Of a stretch of DNA of 64,000 nt, positions 1 to 9,212 are shown one piece after another. The stretch is from Limnobacter alexandrii. Lineage in GTDB: Bacteria; Pseudomonadota; Gammaproteobacteria; Burkholderiales; Burkholderiaceae_B. Numbering within the stretch: the first letter of the stretch is position 1; each line of letters starts with the position of its first letter. The notes under the pieces were generated by a model. The model made no database searches and had not been told where the DNA came from. It saw nothing but the letters and a program-made list of their open reading frames with translations. The DNA lies in NCBI RefSeq assembly GCF_005871185.1, contig NZ_SWKN01000007.1:186001-250000 (forward strand), given 5' to 3'. The position numbers and the translations under genes were made by a program.

Positions 1-298
1 TTGTGGTCTGGCTGGCTGGAAACTCAAAAATCCGGTTGGCAATTTCACCGAACAGTTCAGGAATGGCTCCGCCAATTTCCATTTCTACGGCATAACGTTG
101 CGCAGTGGCTTTAACCTTGTTCTCATCCACTGCATCGCGCAGGCGAATGTGCTCGAACCGTGCAAGCACATGCCCAATTTCGTCGGCCAGCAAAGCCTGG
201 AATTTTTTACCTTTCAGGTTTTGTAACCAAAAGGCCACCTCGGCTTCAAGCAGTTGCGAAGCCAAGTCTTTGGGCTGGTCAGCGCTGGTTTTAGCCAT
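1..298 (-). CDS. Hypothetical protein, C-terminus cut off by window edge
   Basis: The first 99 codons of a minus-strand gene are visible, starting at an ATG at 298 and running off the left edge. The protein begins MAKTSADQPKDLASQLLEAE and is predicted soluble and helical, with no signal peptide, membrane segment or motif I recognise. It is divergent from the secreted-protein gene starting at 356, so the 57 bp between them must hold both start regions. I cannot assign a function. The open frame and consistent codon use make it a real gene. Confidence 0.7.
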   Translation of the reverse strand, partial: MAKTSADQPKDLASQLLEAEVAFWLQNLKGKKFQALLADEIGHVLARFEHIRLRDAVDENKVKATAQRYAVEMEIGGAIPELFGEIANRIFEFPASQTT

Positions 299-355
299 GT
301 TCAATCCGATGTGTAGTAGTGTTGAGTGATTCTAACCTGCCGTATCGAGGTTCCT

Positions 356-1051
356 GTGTTGAAAAAACTGATTACTTTGCTGTTTGTTAGTGCAAGTGCT
401 CCAGCCCTGGCCCACCTCACCTGGATTGATGTTGGAGAACAAAGTCTTGGATTGTCTACCGGGCACAATTTTCCGGCCAAGGAAATTACGGTCAAGGGCG
501 AATATGTTCAGTCGATACGTTGCACAACCATGGCTGGCGAGTTGTTCGAGCTTGGGTTTGATGCGCAAAGCATTCGCTATGTTTACCCAAAAAAACCAGC
601 CAATTGTGTTGCCAAACTTAAAACCACTTTGATCGAACTAACACCAGCCCAGGGGGTTCAGCACTTTTCCGAAAACAAAGTGAGCAAAACACTGATCGAT
701 CAGGTACGGGCCACCCAAAAGTTTGAGGAAGAGTATTTCAAACTTGCACAAATCAGGCCAGTACTGGTTGGCGATCCGCTGTACAACGAGGACATTGCAC
801 AGTTTGTGAGCAAGCCCGACGATCCAAAAACGATTTATGTGTACAAAAATGGTGAACCTGTACCCAACCTGCCGGTGGGCCTTGAGTACCCGGAAACCCC
901 GATTACCCTGTGGAGCAATACCGACGCTGAGGGCAAAGTCAAATTGATCTTGCAACCTACATCAAAAGCGCTATTAAGAGCACTGATCACGGAACAAAAA
1001 GGCTCAGGCTACAAAAGCCAGTTTCTCTCTGTCATTCTGGAGCCCCGATGA
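356..1051 (+). CDS. Secreted DUF4198-like periplasmic protein
   Basis: I place the start at GTG 356 because a GAGG ribosome site ends 5 nt before it and because it opens directly onto a signal peptide (VLKKLITLLFVSASAPALA, cleavage after ALA-H). The frame is open further upstream to 326 but has no ribosome site there. The mature protein starts HLTWIDVG, the N-terminal His pattern seen in DUF4198/NikM-like periplasmic proteins tied to metal uptake, and the C-terminal half looks like a small beta-sandwich. It is convergent with the TonB-dependent receptor gene, 21 bp apart. A role in binding or delivering a metal ligand is an inference from the family resemblance and the neighbour. Confidence 0.6.
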   Translation: MLKKLITLLFVSASAPALAHLTWIDVGEQSLGLSTGHNFPAKEITVKGEYVQSIRCTTMAGELFELGFDAQSIRYVYPKKPANCVAKLKTTLIELTPAQGVQHFSENKVSKTLIDQVRATQKFEEEYFKLAQIRPVLVGDPLYNEDIAQFVSKPDDPKTIYVYKNGEPVPNLPVGLEYPETPITLWSNTDAEGKVKLILQPTSKALLRALITEQKGSGYKSQFLSVILEPR

Positions 1052-1072
1052 GCACGTTGCCAGGCAACCTCT

Positions 1073-3154
1073 CTAGAATTGCAAACTCGCCGTCAGGCGA
1101 ATATGTCTTGGTAATGCGGGGTGGAATGTTTTTCCAAACGCCGCATTGCCAGCCAGAAAGTAGTCCTGAGCGTACTGAATATCACTGTTTTCCCGATCAA
1201 AAAGATTAAAGATTGAAAGGTTCAGACTCAGGTCTTTGTTCAGCCTGAAGTTAGCGAACAGATCTGAATTAATGACAGAATCTGACTGAATGCTCCTGTC
1301 TTCAGTCAATGGGGCGCTACCCACATATTTGAACTTGTAACCAAGTTTCAGATCTCCCCAGGTTTGACTCAGTGACACCGCGGCGGACTCCTCTATTGCA
1401 TTCGGAATTCCGTTGTCGGCCACATTCACAAACCGGGCATCCACCAGCGTGACAAAACCATCTATTTCAAATCCCGTTTTGTTGAAGTAACTTGCAATCA
1501 ACTCCAGTCCATTTCTTTTTGTTGCACCATTGGGTTCTGTGGTGCCAGCGTCGCCCACAAATACAAGTTCTGAATCACTTTCCAGTTGAAACAAAGTTGC
1601 CGAGGCGCTCAGGTTTTTGCTGGCGTTGGTGGATTTTATTCCCAACTCAGAGCCTTTGGTTTTTACCAGATAATCAACCGGATTCGCCGTGAACAAGCCA
1701 CGGGGATCATTGCTGTGAAAACCACGGCCTGCCGCAAAAAACAACTCGGTGTTGTGTGCAAAGGGCTTCACGCTGGCTGTAAATTTTGGGCTGACTTGCG
1801 AATCGCTGCGATCGCCTGAGCGATCAAGATTGGGGGTAGAGGGATCTTCATCGTCATCAAACTGACCATTCAAGTCGACATCAAAACTGTCATAACGCAA
1901 ACCACCCGTCAGCTTTAACCATGACACAGGCAGCAACTGTTGTGAAACAAATAAACCAAGATTTCTTTGCTCAAAGGTATCTTCATTTCGAGTGGCCAAA
2001 CGTTCTCTTGCGATCGACTCGTATAAACCAGCAGGTTCAACATCATCAACCCGATAATCGATTCCCATTGCAAGTTGAGATCGCATGAAAGACAAGTTCT
2101 CGAACATGGTGTGCGTTACGCCACCACCATAGGTGGTTCGACTATCGAATTGATTGAATTGATCTGACCTGACACCTGGCCGACCAAACACTGAGTTGTC
2201 GCGAAGGCCGTAAGTGAAGTCGCTAAACAAATCGAGCTTGTAATCCGCAAGGAATACGCGAACTTGTGTGATCGACTGGTCCCAAACCGTGGTGAAGTTA
2301 CCAGAAACCGCATGCCTTTGGGTAAATCCACCGGCTGTCGGATCAAGACTACCAAAGCGATTGACCAAGCCTCGCTCCACTGCCTCGACTGGAATGTGAT
2401 CTGTCGATGTCCATTGCGATTCATATCCAGAGTATTGCACTTCGAATTTCTTGCTAGCGTCAATTCGATGACTCAACTTGAGCAGCATATTGTATTTGTA
2501 CTGGTTTTCAGCTACTTCCCAAGGACCGTCATTCTCAGTCACCTCAAAGGCATACAGAAGCTTGGTTTGTTCATCATTCAATACAGTTGAATTGGCCAGC
2601 AAACCACGGCGGTATCCAAATTCCCCGACCGAAAAAGATGCAAGCCCTCTTTTCAACTCATTCACATAATCAATATTCAATGAACCCGCAGAACTGAAAT
2701 CGCCATCTTGGGCAAAATAGGGTCCTTTGCGATATTCGATCCTCGACAACAGTTCAGGAATGATCATATTGGAATCAGCATAACCTTGACCATGTGCGTG
2801 GCCGGGCAAATTCAATGGTGCGCCCAAAAAATTAATTGATAAATCTGTACCGTGATCAAGACTAAAACCACGAAGAAAATACTGATTTGCCTTGCCTCCA
2901 CCGGAATGTTGCGTGATGTTCAATCCGGGCACTGCTTCCAATACATCAGAGGATCTTGCTGGGTTTTGATTGGCCAAGCGTTGCTGCCCCAAAACGCCCT
3001 GGGAACTTGTAATGCCGCCCAAGGTGTGAATGGCTTCAATGTTCTCAGTCACTGAAATTTCATCCAACTCCTGACCATCGAAGTGAATGCCGTGGGCCCA
3101 TGCTCCACCAACGCTTGGTAAAAGAATAAGAATGGAAGAAATTTTTAATTTCAT
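1073..3154 (-). CDS. TonB-dependent outer-membrane receptor
   Basis: This 693-residue protein has a signal peptide (MKLKISSILILLPSVGGAWA), a plug domain at about residues 55-165 (DVLEAVPGLNITQHSGGG, YFLRGFSLDHGTDL) and a beta-barrel of alternating aromatic strands ending in a terminal phenylalanine (HIRLTASLQF), the usual Bam signal. Such receptors import siderophores, vitamins, metals or sugars with TonB-ExbBD energy. The substrate cannot be read here. The mature N-terminus is His/Asp rich (AHGIHFDGQELDE), which would fit metal binding. An AAAGGAAA ribosome site precedes the ATG. It is the last gene of the minus-strand set with the DUF4331 protein and the small lipoprotein. Confidence 0.92.
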   Translation of the reverse strand: MKLKISSILILLPSVGGAWAHGIHFDGQELDEISVTENIEAIHTLGGITSSQGVLGQQRLANQNPARSSDVLEAVPGLNITQHSGGGKANQYFLRGFSLDHGTDLSINFLGAPLNLPGHAHGQGYADSNMIIPELLSRIEYRKGPYFAQDGDFSSAGSLNIDYVNELKRGLASFSVGEFGYRRGLLANSTVLNDEQTKLLYAFEVTENDGPWEVAENQYKYNMLLKLSHRIDASKKFEVQYSGYESQWTSTDHIPVEAVERGLVNRFGSLDPTAGGFTQRHAVSGNFTTVWDQSITQVRVFLADYKLDLFSDFTYGLRDNSVFGRPGVRSDQFNQFDSRTTYGGGVTHTMFENLSFMRSQLAMGIDYRVDDVEPAGLYESIARERLATRNEDTFEQRNLGLFVSQQLLPVSWLKLTGGLRYDSFDVDLNGQFDDDEDPSTPNLDRSGDRSDSQVSPKFTASVKPFAHNTELFFAAGRGFHSNDPRGLFTANPVDYLVKTKGSELGIKSTNASKNLSASATLFQLESDSELVFVGDAGTTEPNGATKRNGLELIASYFNKTGFEIDGFVTLVDARFVNVADNGIPNAIEESAAVSLSQTWGDLKLGYKFKYVGSAPLTEDRSIQSDSVINSDLFANFRLNKDLSLNLSIFNLFDRENSDIQYAQDYFLAGNAAFGKTFHPALPRHIRLTASLQF

Positions 3155-3254
3155 TCAAGTTTCCTTTGCAACAGATGGAGCGCTTCAAGCAGACAAAAAA
3201 ATCCCGTGACCCTTCCGAGCCACAGGACCTTCAACACATTACATGACTTTTGAA

Positions 3255-3494
3255 TCAATCAGGAAGATCAAAGGGTTCTGCTGTTTCAGAAGTTGCAAGC
3301 ATAATTCCACTTACATCTTCTGGCTCACCAGTCTCCGAAGTATCGCGCAACAAAGCACTCGCCTCGGATGCGTTGATATTTCCGTCACCTGCCGCACTTC
3401 CCAGGTTAAACGGAGAGCCGTCACCTCCGCAGGCAGCCAAGGTGAGCAGCAAAGCTGCGCCTCCCACCAGTCCAAGTTTGCTTGTCAGTTTCAT
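3255..3494 (-). CDS. Small lipoprotein
   Basis: This 79-residue protein starts at ATG 3494, just after an AAGGAGAGG ribosome site. It carries a lipoprotein signal (KLGLVGGAALLLTLAACGGDG) with lipobox LAAC. The remainder is acidic and low in complexity (SEASALLRDTSETGEPEDV), with no recognised domain. The gene lies 10 bp after the DUF4331 gene and 100 bp before the TonB receptor gene, all on one strand, so it is probably cotranscribed. The acidic tail could bind a cation or a partner, but that is speculation. Confidence 0.7.
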   Translation of the reverse strand: MKLTSKLGLVGGAALLLTLAACGGDGSPFNLGSAAGDGNINASEASALLRDTSETGEPEDVSGIMLATSETAEPFDLPD

Positions 3495-3504
3495 GATCCT
3501 CTCC

Positions 3505-5127
3505 TTACGGTGCCGAAGCAGTTTGAGTTGGCGCAGGCGCACCTGAACCCGGCGTTGGCGTACTCAAGAAAGGAAAACGATTCATGAATGGCACGCGTGC
3601 CTGATCGACCGCATCGTGGATACTCAGGGAAGTGTCACCCAATGGCACACTGCCTGAACTGCAGTCCGAACTCAGGTTGGTACCTGGAACGGTGTTTAAG
3701 CCCAACATATTGCCACTGCCATTGGCCACACACAATCCACCCATGACTGCAACCAGCGAGATATCGACCACATCATCAATTGGGCGACGCCCGTTGGGAA
3801 ACCCGGCCGGATCACCAAAGGCCAAACCAAGCTTATTCTGGGAACCAATCGGCGTGGGCATCTCTTCCGTATTCAAACGCAGCATTTCTGACAACACCAA
3901 ATTGGCAGGGCGATTTACACCTTCGATGCCTGCGAGGAACACATTCAACAAATCCGTACGCGGAAAGTTGGTGGGTGCAGCACCTGCATTGCCAGTCTGT
4001 ACCAAACTGATTAACTGCGGCAGCGTTGGATTAGACACATAAGTCAGAAATTGACCATCGCCACTGGGCTTGGATGCATTGAAGCGGTCTTTGTCTTTCA
4101 AACCAATTACTACCTCATTCACCAATGGCATACCGAGGCGTGAAACTTGAACCCATGCGCCGCCCACTTTCTCAGCGGTTTGGTGGCCCTGGGCCGGCAC
4201 GCCATCACCAATTTGAACTTGACGAACACTGGCAGTTGTCCAACCACCTATTACGTTTTCAGAACCAGGGGTTAAACAATCCTTGTGAATTTCAAGCGCA
4301 ATACTGGTGACGTTTTTGTCTTGAATGGAATTTTCGAAAGCTGCATTTTCAAAGGCGCGATCAGAAATCACATTAAACGGTGCATTCACCAAGTCAAAAA
4401 TAGTGCCAAGGTTCACTGCAAAGCCTTCCTGGCGCTGCCCCACAAACACCCGTGCCTGGTTGGTTCCGCTGGAACAACCGGGAATGGTCACATTGTGAAT
4501 GTGTGCGTCTGCATAAGCCTGATAAGCCGCTGCATTGCCCAAGGTTTTTTCGCCAATGTAATCCACTGGTTTTTCCAAGGTGGTGCTGCCTCCACTGGTT
4601 TTAGCTGCCAGCGTGCGGTTGCCGTTCCGCCGCCCGTCTCGAACCACGGTCATGGTGTAGGTTTCATTCAGGTTCAGGTTGGCATCGCCCACCGTGGACA
4701 CCCTGTCTTGCTGAATAATCGGGATGCTGACCGATTCCCCGCCAATCGTCTGCTTCAAATCGCGCAAATTGTTACGGAAATTAAATTGGAAGGTGATTTC
4801 CTCTTGCGCATCACCATCGTTGTCGATGTGGATCTCATAAAGTGCGTTTGGATCCATCGAGAAGTAATTTGGGCCACCATACCCGTCCTGCAGGGGCTGA
4901 TAATTCGCGATTAGAGTGATGAAATCTGACCGGTTGGTCTCGTAACTGCGGAACATATAGAAATCTGTTCCATCAGCTTTGGGCGTGGTGGTAATTGAAG
5001 GTGCTTCGCGATGACTAGATGCCATGGCTGCCGCACTTACCAGAGCCAAAAGGCCTGTTGCCAAAAAATGTTTTTTCAGTTTTATATTGTTGTTCTTGCT
5101 TGTTCCTTCCTTCCTCTGTGCTTTCAT
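3505..5127 (-). CDS. DUF4331 family exported protein
   Basis: This 540-residue protein has an exported N-terminus (LKKHFLATGLLALVSAAAMA) followed directly by SSHREAPSI, the hallmark start of DUF4331 proteins, then DGTDFYMFRSYE, also typical. The family has no established function. Members are exported, often repeated, and often found near envelope or metal-related genes. The ATG at 5127 has a GGGAG ribosome site 5 nt upstream. It is first in a probable operon with the small lipoprotein and the TonB receptor, suggesting these proteins work on one substrate at the outer membrane. That is inference from order only. Confidence 0.85.
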   Translation of the reverse strand: MKAQRKEGTSKNNNIKLKKHFLATGLLALVSAAAMASSHREAPSITTTPKADGTDFYMFRSYETNRSDFITLIANYQPLQDGYGGPNYFSMDPNALYEIHIDNDGDAQEEITFQFNFRNNLRDLKQTIGGESVSIPIIQQDRVSTVGDANLNLNETYTMTVVRDGRRNGNRTLAAKTSGGSTTLEKPVDYIGEKTLGNAAAYQAYADAHIHNVTIPGCSSGTNQARVFVGQRQEGFAVNLGTIFDLVNAPFNVISDRAFENAAFENSIQDKNVTSIALEIHKDCLTPGSENVIGGWTTASVRQVQIGDGVPAQGHQTAEKVGGAWVQVSRLGMPLVNEVVIGLKDKDRFNASKPSGDGQFLTYVSNPTLPQLISLVQTGNAGAAPTNFPRTDLLNVFLAGIEGVNRPANLVLSEMLRLNTEEMPTPIGSQNKLGLAFGDPAGFPNGRRPIDDVVDISLVAVMGGLCVANGSGNMLGLNTVPGTNLSSDCSSGSVPLGDTSLSIHDAVDQARVPFMNRFPFLSTPTPGSGAPAPTQTASAP

Positions 5128-5288
5128 GATTACTCCCTTGCTTCCAATTGGTACTTCTAAAAACTACACTTGCCGAATTACATTTTGAGTATAGGTTTCA
5201 ATATTCATTATCACAATGACAATTTACGCAATAATTACTATCTTATTAACCTATATACAAGTTTACTAACCGAACAATTGGGTTCTGG
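5128..5288. other. AT-rich divergent intergenic region
   Basis: This 161-bp AT-rich gap separates the DUF4331 gene (minus) from yhhQ (plus) and must hold both promoters. I see no clear palindrome or riboswitch. A preQ1 aptamer was considered because yhhQ imports queuosine precursors, but no matching stem-loop was found. Confidence 0.4.
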
Positions 5289-5981
5289 ATGCGCCAATAT
5301 AAATATTACGAATTCGTCTTGGTCGCTTTTGTGGCCGTGTTGCTGTGTTCAAACTTGATCGGGCCGGCAAAAATTGCCGAATTGAACTTGCCCTTGTTTG
5401 GCACAGTTACCTTCGCTGCGGGAGTTTTGTTTTTTCCCATTTCTTACATATTCAGCGACATTCTGACCGAGGTGTATGGTTATGGCCGCGACCGCAGGGC
5501 TGTGTGGGCCGGCTTTGGTGCCTTGGCATTTGCTTCATTCATGGCATTTACTGTGGTGAACCTGCCACCCGCGCCTTTCTGGGCAGACAAACAGCTTGCG
5601 ATAGAAAGTGTGTTTGGCAACACCTGGCGCATTGTGCTGGCTTCTTTGATTGCATTTTGGAGCGGCAGTTTCATCAACAGCTTTGTGCTGGCCAAAATGA
5701 AAATATGGACTCAGGGCAAATGGCTGTGGACACGAACCATTGGCTCGACAGTGGTGGGTGAATTTATTGATTCAAGCTTGTTTTACACCATCGCATTCTG
5801 GGGAATCATGACCACGGATCAAATCATTACAGTGGCGTTAACCCAATATGTGTTGAAAACAAGTTGGGAAATACTCGCCACCCCGCTAACCTACTGGATT
5901 GTTGCGCGCTTGAAACGTGCGGAAAACGAAGATTACTACGACACTAACACCAACTTCACACCCTTCAGTTTGAAGGTGTAA
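5289..5981 (+). CDS. yhhQ: Queuosine precursor transporter, YhhQ/VUT family
   Basis: This 230-residue protein has six or so hydrophobic segments and the family signatures: an N-terminal LVAFVAVLLCSNLIGPAKI segment, FPISYIFSDILTEVYGYGR, and a C-terminal LTQYVLKTSWEILATPLTYWIV segment. YhhQ imports queuine-pathway precursors (preQ0/preQ1) across the inner membrane for tRNA modification. The length matches the family. The ATG at 5289 has only a poor ribosome site. Its 3' end overlaps that of the convergent NlpC/P60 gene by 17 bp. No queuosine genes are adjacent. Confidence 0.9.
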   Translation: MRQYKYYEFVLVAFVAVLLCSNLIGPAKIAELNLPLFGTVTFAAGVLFFPISYIFSDILTEVYGYGRDRRAVWAGFGALAFASFMAFTVVNLPPAPFWADKQLAIESVFGNTWRIVLASLIAFWSGSFINSFVLAKMKIWTQGKWLWTRTIGSTVVGEFIDSSLFYTIAFWGIMTTDQIITVALTQYVLKTSWEILATPLTYWIVARLKRAENEDYYDTNTNFTPFSLKV

Positions 5982-6495
5982 AACCGTTCAGCCCTATACG
6001 GCGCGCAGTAATAAAATGGCGTTGCCAATAGGGGCTGACAAGCTTGGCAATTTCAACACCCGCACGTGTGGACACATGCATGAATTGATTGTCACCCATG
6101 TAAACACCCACATGTCGACGTGTAGGGCCAGTGCGAAAAAACAGAAGATCGCCGGAGCGTAACTCGGCGATGTCTACTCGCTCGCCTAGGGTCATTTGCT
6201 CACGCGAACTGCGAGGCAATTGGTACTGAAATTTATCCTTGAACAAGGTTTGAATAAAACTGGAGCAATCGACACCGTTTGCGCCAGTTCCACCAAGTTT
6301 GTGGCGTGTACCCGCCCAATTTGAATAATGGGCCAACAGCGCATTTTGAATTTCATTGCTATACGAATGCTGTACTTCAGGCTGATTCAACAAGGAATCC
6401 GGGGAGGAATTACTGAATGACAAACCAGGCCAAAACAACAAACCCAACACCAGAAAACTGCTTTTCAATTTGTTGAAGCGTGAAACACCGGCCAT
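5965..6495 (-). CDS. Exported NlpC/P60 (C40) cell-wall peptidase
   Basis: This 176-residue protein has a signal peptide (SFLVLGLLFWPGLSFS) and a C-terminal NlpC/P60 domain. The catalytic triad is visible: Cys77 in NGVDCSSF, His128 in RRHVGVYMG and His140 in FMHVSTRAG. These enzymes cut gamma-D-glutamyl-diaminopimelate or nearby bonds in peptidoglycan, as Spr/MepS and NlpC do. It is small and single-domain, closest in layout to Spr/NlpC. It stands alone, convergent with yhhQ. Confidence 0.9.
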   Translation of the reverse strand: MAGVSRFNKLKSSFLVLGLLFWPGLSFSNSSPDSLLNQPEVQHSYSNEIQNALLAHYSNWAGTRHKLGGTGANGVDCSSFIQTLFKDKFQYQLPRSSREQMTLGERVDIAELRSGDLLFFRTGPTRRHVGVYMGDNQFMHVSTRAGVEIAKLVSPYWQRHFITARRIGLNGFTPSN

Positions 6496-6571
6496 GCTTA
6501 TATTCCCAAATCAAGTCTGTGCGGCAAACCGCTGAGATTGCGGCTTGCCGGTTTGAACAAAAGCCAGAAAA

Positions 6572-7915
6572 TTATTTATTGGCAAAATACTCGTTCGTAA
6601 GTTTCACGATGACGGGTGACAACAACAGCAGAGAAATCAGGTTGGGCAGTGCCATGAACGCATTCAGCGTATCGGCCACCAGCCACACAAAATCAAGCTG
6701 AGTCACCGCACCCACCATCACAAAGCCTGTCCACAACACGCGGTAAGGCAATGTGATTGCCGTTCCGGCAATGAACTCCCAGCATTTTTCACCAAAATAC
6801 GACCAGCCGATGATGGTCGAGAAAGCAAAAAACGCGAGTGAGATTGCAAGTACATACTCACCAACACCAGGCAAGCCAGCGGCATAGGCGCTGGAGCTGA
6901 GCGCTGCACCGTTCACACCGCTGCTCCACACACCAGTCACGATAATCACGAGGCCTGTCATGGTACAGACAATAATGGTGTCGATGAATGTACCCATCAT
7001 GCCAACCAAACCAGACTCGACCGGGTTTTTGCTTTTTCCGGCTGCCTGAGCAATACCCGCTGTTCCCAAACCAGCTTCATTTGAAAAAATGCCACGTGCC
7101 ACGCCGTAACGAATGGCCAACATAATGGCGGCGCCTGCAAAACCACCTGTGGCAGCAACAGGACTGAATGCGCTTTCAATGATCAGGGCGAAAGCGGCGG
7201 GAATTTCCTGAATGTAAATGCCAAGTACGATCAGCGAGGTAATGATGTAAGCAATGCACATGAAAGGCACAATTTTCTGGGCCACCGCACCAATTCGCTT
7301 CACGCCACCGATCAATACAAAACCCACCAACACGGTCATCACAATTCCGGACAGCCATTTGTCGATGCCAAATGTCACATTCAGCACATCGGCCACACTG
7401 TTGGACTGCACCATGTTGCCGATACCAAAACCAGCCAGGCCACCAAACAGCGCAAAGGCCATACCCAGCCATTTCCAGTTTTTGCCCAAGCCATTCTTGA
7501 TGGCATACATGGGACCACCCACTTGTTGTCCACGGGCATCCGTTTCACGATAATGCACGGCCAGCAACACCTCGGCATACTTGGTGGCCATGCCGACCAG
7601 GGCGGTCATCCACATCCAGAACAAAGCACCTGGCCCACCCAGCGCAATCGCTGTGGCTACGCCCGCAATATTACCGGTACCCACAGTGGCAGCCAATGCA
7701 GTCATCAGGGCAGCGTAAGGCGTGATGTCGCCTTTGGCGCCCTCATCAGGCGTGCGGCTTTTCCAAACCCAGCGAAATCCCATGGCTATCTTGAATATGG
7801 GCATGAATTTCAGGCGCAACTGCAAAAACAGACCGGTTCCCAAGATTGCGACAAGCATGGGAGGACCCCAAACGATGCCGTTGATTGCATTGACAAACTG
7901 CGTGAGTGCTTCCAT
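6572..7915 (-). CDS. Alanine/glycine:sodium symporter, AGCS family
   Basis: I place the start at ATG 7915, with an AAGGAGAA ribosome site 6 nt upstream, giving 447 residues, the normal AGCS length. The frame is open upstream to 8158, but that stretch crosses a terminator and another gene. Signatures include GTGNIAGVATAIALGGPGALFWMWMTA, the N-terminal NAINGIVWGPPMLV and NEAGLGTAGIAQAA. The protein imports alanine or glycine with sodium through about 10-11 membrane helices. It appears to be a single-gene unit. No glycine riboswitch pattern is seen upstream. Confidence 0.93.
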   Translation of the reverse strand: MEALTQFVNAINGIVWGPPMLVAILGTGLFLQLRLKFMPIFKIAMGFRWVWKSRTPDEGAKGDITPYAALMTALAATVGTGNIAGVATAIALGGPGALFWMWMTALVGMATKYAEVLLAVHYRETDARGQQVGGPMYAIKNGLGKNWKWLGMAFALFGGLAGFGIGNMVQSNSVADVLNVTFGIDKWLSGIVMTVLVGFVLIGGVKRIGAVAQKIVPFMCIAYIITSLIVLGIYIQEIPAAFALIIESAFSPVAATGGFAGAAIMLAIRYGVARGIFSNEAGLGTAGIAQAAGKSKNPVESGLVGMMGTFIDTIIVCTMTGLVIIVTGVWSSGVNGAALSSSAYAAGLPGVGEYVLAISLAFFAFSTIIGWSYFGEKCWEFIAGTAITLPYRVLWTGFVMVGAVTQLDFVWLVADTLNAFMALPNLISLLLLSPVIVKLTNEYFANK

Positions 7916-8042
7916 GCATTGTTCTCCTTGTTGTAAAAAGCGATGCGCCGAATTGGTGCTGCAGTGGCGAATTTTCAGTTTAGTACGCAAGCAATATGCC
8001 TGCGACACCTTGTTTAACAAATCGCGCAAATTATTGACATAA

Positions 8043-8070
8043 AAAAACCCCGGACCGTGCCGGGGTTTTT
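8043..8070 (-). terminator. Bidirectional-looking intrinsic terminator
   Basis: An 11-bp perfect stem (AAAAACCCCGG / CCGGGGTTTTT) with a 6-nt loop is flanked by A and T runs. It lies 18 bp beyond the stop of the 42-residue cysteine protein gene, whose transcript it probably ends, and shields the symporter gene downstream. Confidence 0.9.
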
Positions 8071-8088
8071 CAGAAAAAGTATCGCAAC

Positions 8089-8217
8089 TTACTGTTTCTT
8101 TTCGGGCTGCTTTTCGCCGGCCTTGGGCTGATCGCCCAGAATCGACTTGGCAGGACAAATTTTAAATGCAGGACATTTTTGACAACCAACAGCAATCGCA
8201 ATCGGGCAAACAGTCAT
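8089..8217 (-). CDS. 42-residue cysteine-rich small protein
   Basis: A short gene starts at ATG 8217 with a GAGGA ribosome site 6 nt upstream and ends at TAA 8089, followed closely by a strong terminator. The protein begins MTVCPIAIAVGC and carries four cysteines (4, 12, 15, 21) spaced CX7CX2CX5C, three of them followed by proline, then a charged Lys/Pro/Gln tail. This could bind zinc or an iron-sulfur cluster. I recall similar tiny hypothetical proteins in Burkholderiales but know no function. The independent ribosome site and dedicated terminator argue that it is expressed. Confidence 0.75.
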   Translation of the reverse strand: MTVCPIAIAVGCQKCPAFKICPAKSILGDQPKAGEKQPEKKQ

Positions 8218-8268
8218 GGCGGTCCTCGTTTTTGGTTATGGGAAAACTCCCACGTTCAGTATTGCAGA

Positions 8269-9165
8269 TTAGTGCAATGTTCCGCTAGGGGATTTATTCA
8301 GTTGGTGATTGACAAAATTCTGCGCAGCCTTGCGCGCAAAATTTTCTTCTTCGGTGGACACGTCATCGAGCAGCAATTGCAGTTGATCAGGCAGGTCGGT
8401 TTCAGGAAAAAGTACCTGGTAAATATAAAGCCAACTTAATGCCACGCCGCGATCCTTCTGCACTTCAACACCGTCGAGATACAGCAAAGACAAACTCAGC
8501 ATGGACAAAGGCGAGCCAAGCTTGGCGGCCTCAGTTAGATAAGCCAAAGCAAGGTTGACGTTCTTTGGAACACCCTTGCCATGCAGATAATAAACACCCA
8601 CGTTGTGCATGGCTTGCGACAAGCCGCCTTGTGCAGCTTTGTCGAAATATTTGAAGGCTTGAATGAAGTCGGGTGTTGTCGAGCGCTCCAGTTCAAGTGC
8701 CAATTGATAGGCCGAATTCGGGTCACCCAAATCGGCAGCCTGCTGCAGGCGTTGTTGGGTCAATTGCGCATCGGCTTCCAAATGCCCCTCAACGCCACCC
8801 TTGTAAATTTGTATCAAGGTCAGTACGGCCATCAACACATTGGCCTGTGCAGCCTCCTCAAGCAAGGTCAGGCCACGCGAAAAGTCCTGCACGCCCAATT
8901 CGCCAGACACCAGCAAACGGCCAAGAATCACCTTGGCATCCACCTCATTGGCTGCCACACCTTTCTCCAGCCACTGCAGGGCCTGCTCGCAATCATCGGT
9001 GCTGCGGTTCTCCGCATACAGGTAAGTGAATGCAATCAGGTTACAGTGCCCGTCCCAATGCTCGCCCAGAGTTTCCAGCAAACGCTGGCGGGCCTGAAGT
9101 AATTTTTTCTCGACGAAAAGGGATTTGATTTCGTCGGTGAATTCGACTGGGGGCTGGGATTGCAT
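8269..9165 (-). CDS. Sel1-repeat (TPR-like) protein
   Basis: This 298-residue soluble protein has no signal peptide. Residues ~60-260 contain Sel1-like helical repeats, seen as A-x2-YL-LG-type units such as QALQWLEKGVAANEVDAKVI, SAYQLALELE, AMHNVGVYYLHGKGVPKN and LAYLTEAAKLGSP. Sel1 repeats are scaffolds for protein-protein contacts. The partner is unknown. It has no clear ribosome site. It is divergent from the hypothetical gene at 9213, with 47 bp between. Confidence 0.8.
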   Translation of the reverse strand: MQSQPPVEFTDEIKSLFVEKKLLQARQRLLETLGEHWDGHCNLIAFTYLYAENRSTDDCEQALQWLEKGVAANEVDAKVILGRLLVSGELGVQDFSRGLTLLEEAAQANVLMAVLTLIQIYKGGVEGHLEADAQLTQQRLQQAADLGDPNSAYQLALELERSTTPDFIQAFKYFDKAAQGGLSQAMHNVGVYYLHGKGVPKNVNLALAYLTEAAKLGSPLSMLSLSLLYLDGVEVQKDRGVALSWLYIYQVLFPETDLPDQLQLLLDDVSTEEENFARKAAQNFVNHQLNKSPSGTLH

Positions 9166-9212
9166 GGTGTGTTAAACGTAAACTGAGTGAATCGAGATCT
9201 TACTGAATAAAC

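Noticed and set aside
5128-5288. preQ1 riboswitch in front of yhhQ
   Set aside because: Family logic suggested it, but no H-type pseudoknot or conserved loop is visible.
7916-8042. Glycine riboswitch in front of the AGCS symporter
   Set aside because: No tandem aptamer pattern is present.
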